NCBI GenBank assembly: GCA_002478115.1
Contig: DLMH01000172.1
Span: forward strand, 1 to 39,448
Length of the DNA stretch: 39,448 bases
Reading direction: 5' to 3'
Source: Candidatus Acidiferrum typicum
GTDB taxonomy: Bacteria > Acidobacteriota > Terriglobia > Acidiferrales > UBA7541
Below the pieces are notes generated by a model that saw nothing but the letters and a program-made list of their open reading frames with translations, ran no database searches and had not been told where the DNA came from. The first letter of the stretch is position 1. Each line of letters starts with the position of its first letter. Of this stretch, positions 39,247 through 39,448 are shown in pieces. The translations under genes were made by a program, and so were the position numbers.

Positions 39247-39448
39247 GCCCATTCCTCCGCGACCCGATGTCGCATGTTCGTATTCTTACTGCTTTGCACC
39301 GTATTCCGGCCCAAAGGCCGTCCTACAATCTCTTCTCGACTTGCCCAGGTAACCTGCCAAGTCTACTTTCCCCGCCCCACAAGGTCAACTTAAGCCAAGC
39401 TGAATTTGAGGCCCACAAATAGACTACTCATGCTTATCCGGTTGTTTC
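39247..39448. other. Window edge upstream of acpP; second copy of the terminal inverted repeat
   Basis: Some 200 bases upstream of acpP hold no recognised gene. This stretch should contain the acpP promoter; TTGGGC (complement of about 39309-39314) and TAAGAAT nearer the gene are poorly spaced, so I do not call one. Bases 39427-39448 match the reverse complement of 1-22. Confidence 0.5.

Noticed and set aside
1..39448. Circular element or linear replicon with terminal repeats
   Set aside because: The end match is inverted, so it does not indicate a circle, and 22 bases are too short and the gene content too chromosomal for a linear plasmid or phage.

Overview
The window reads as a chromosomal segment of a GC-rich Gram-negative bacterium, most likely an Acidobacteriota member. 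Grounds (inference): a pro-kumamolisin/sedolisin protease, a YXWGXW-repeat protein, two FecR-domain proteins without a FecI/TonB-receptor partner, an RNase E/G split by a very long Arg/Gly- and Glu-rich insertion, and intergenic repeats of the GTCAT-CC...GGATCTC type. No 16S or other phylogenetic marker was available to prove this. Nearly all genes are chromosomal housekeeping or envelope genes. I see no phage, transposase, CRISPR array or tRNA.

Layout. (1) 0.2-7.2 kb: a PpiD/SurA-type foldase (-), a sedolisin (+), a secreted YXWGXW protein (-) and a membrane-anchored FecR-domain protein (+). (2) 7.3-19.3 kb: the rod-shape/cell-elongation locus mreB-mreC-mreD ... mrdA(PBP2)-rodA, followed by an RNase E/G-type ribonuclease. 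An inverted pair, a P-loop kinase and threonine synthase, sits between mreD and mrdA. (3) 19.4-20.4 kb: a two-gene module of lower GC, a TIR-domain protein with a C-terminal membrane segment followed without a gap by a DUF3368 PIN-domain protein. This is the best candidate for an undescribed (defence or toxin-antitoxin-like) system. (4) 20.6-26.6 kb: a frameshifted membrane serine hydrolase, an aldo/keto reductase, an ECF sigma factor operon with two small membrane proteins, a Spy/CpxP-like periplasmic protein and a GlcG/HbpS-like secreted protein. (5) 26.9-31.9 kb: folD, coaE, an HtrA-type protease, a DUF374 acyltransferase and a second FecR-like protein. (6) 32-39.3 kb, almost entirely minus strand: a secreted protein with a TonB-like C-terminus, ETF:quinone oxidoreductase, an orphan HicB-like antitoxin, etfA, etfB, fabF and acpP, with a small GIY-YIG gene on the plus strand among them. 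This last region links acyl chain synthesis (FabF, ACP) with electron transfer from acyl-CoA or other flavoprotein dehydrogenases to quinone (EtfAB, ETF-QO).

A regulatory pattern runs through the window. Several genes have a TGnTAnnnT (extended -10) or TAnnnT element only 6-12 bases before the start codon and no Shine-Dalgarno sequence, so their mRNAs are probably leaderless or nearly so; folD and ETF-QO are the clearest. The two ends of the window carry the same 22 bases in inverted orientation, which more likely reflects an assembly boundary at a repeat than a biological terminus.
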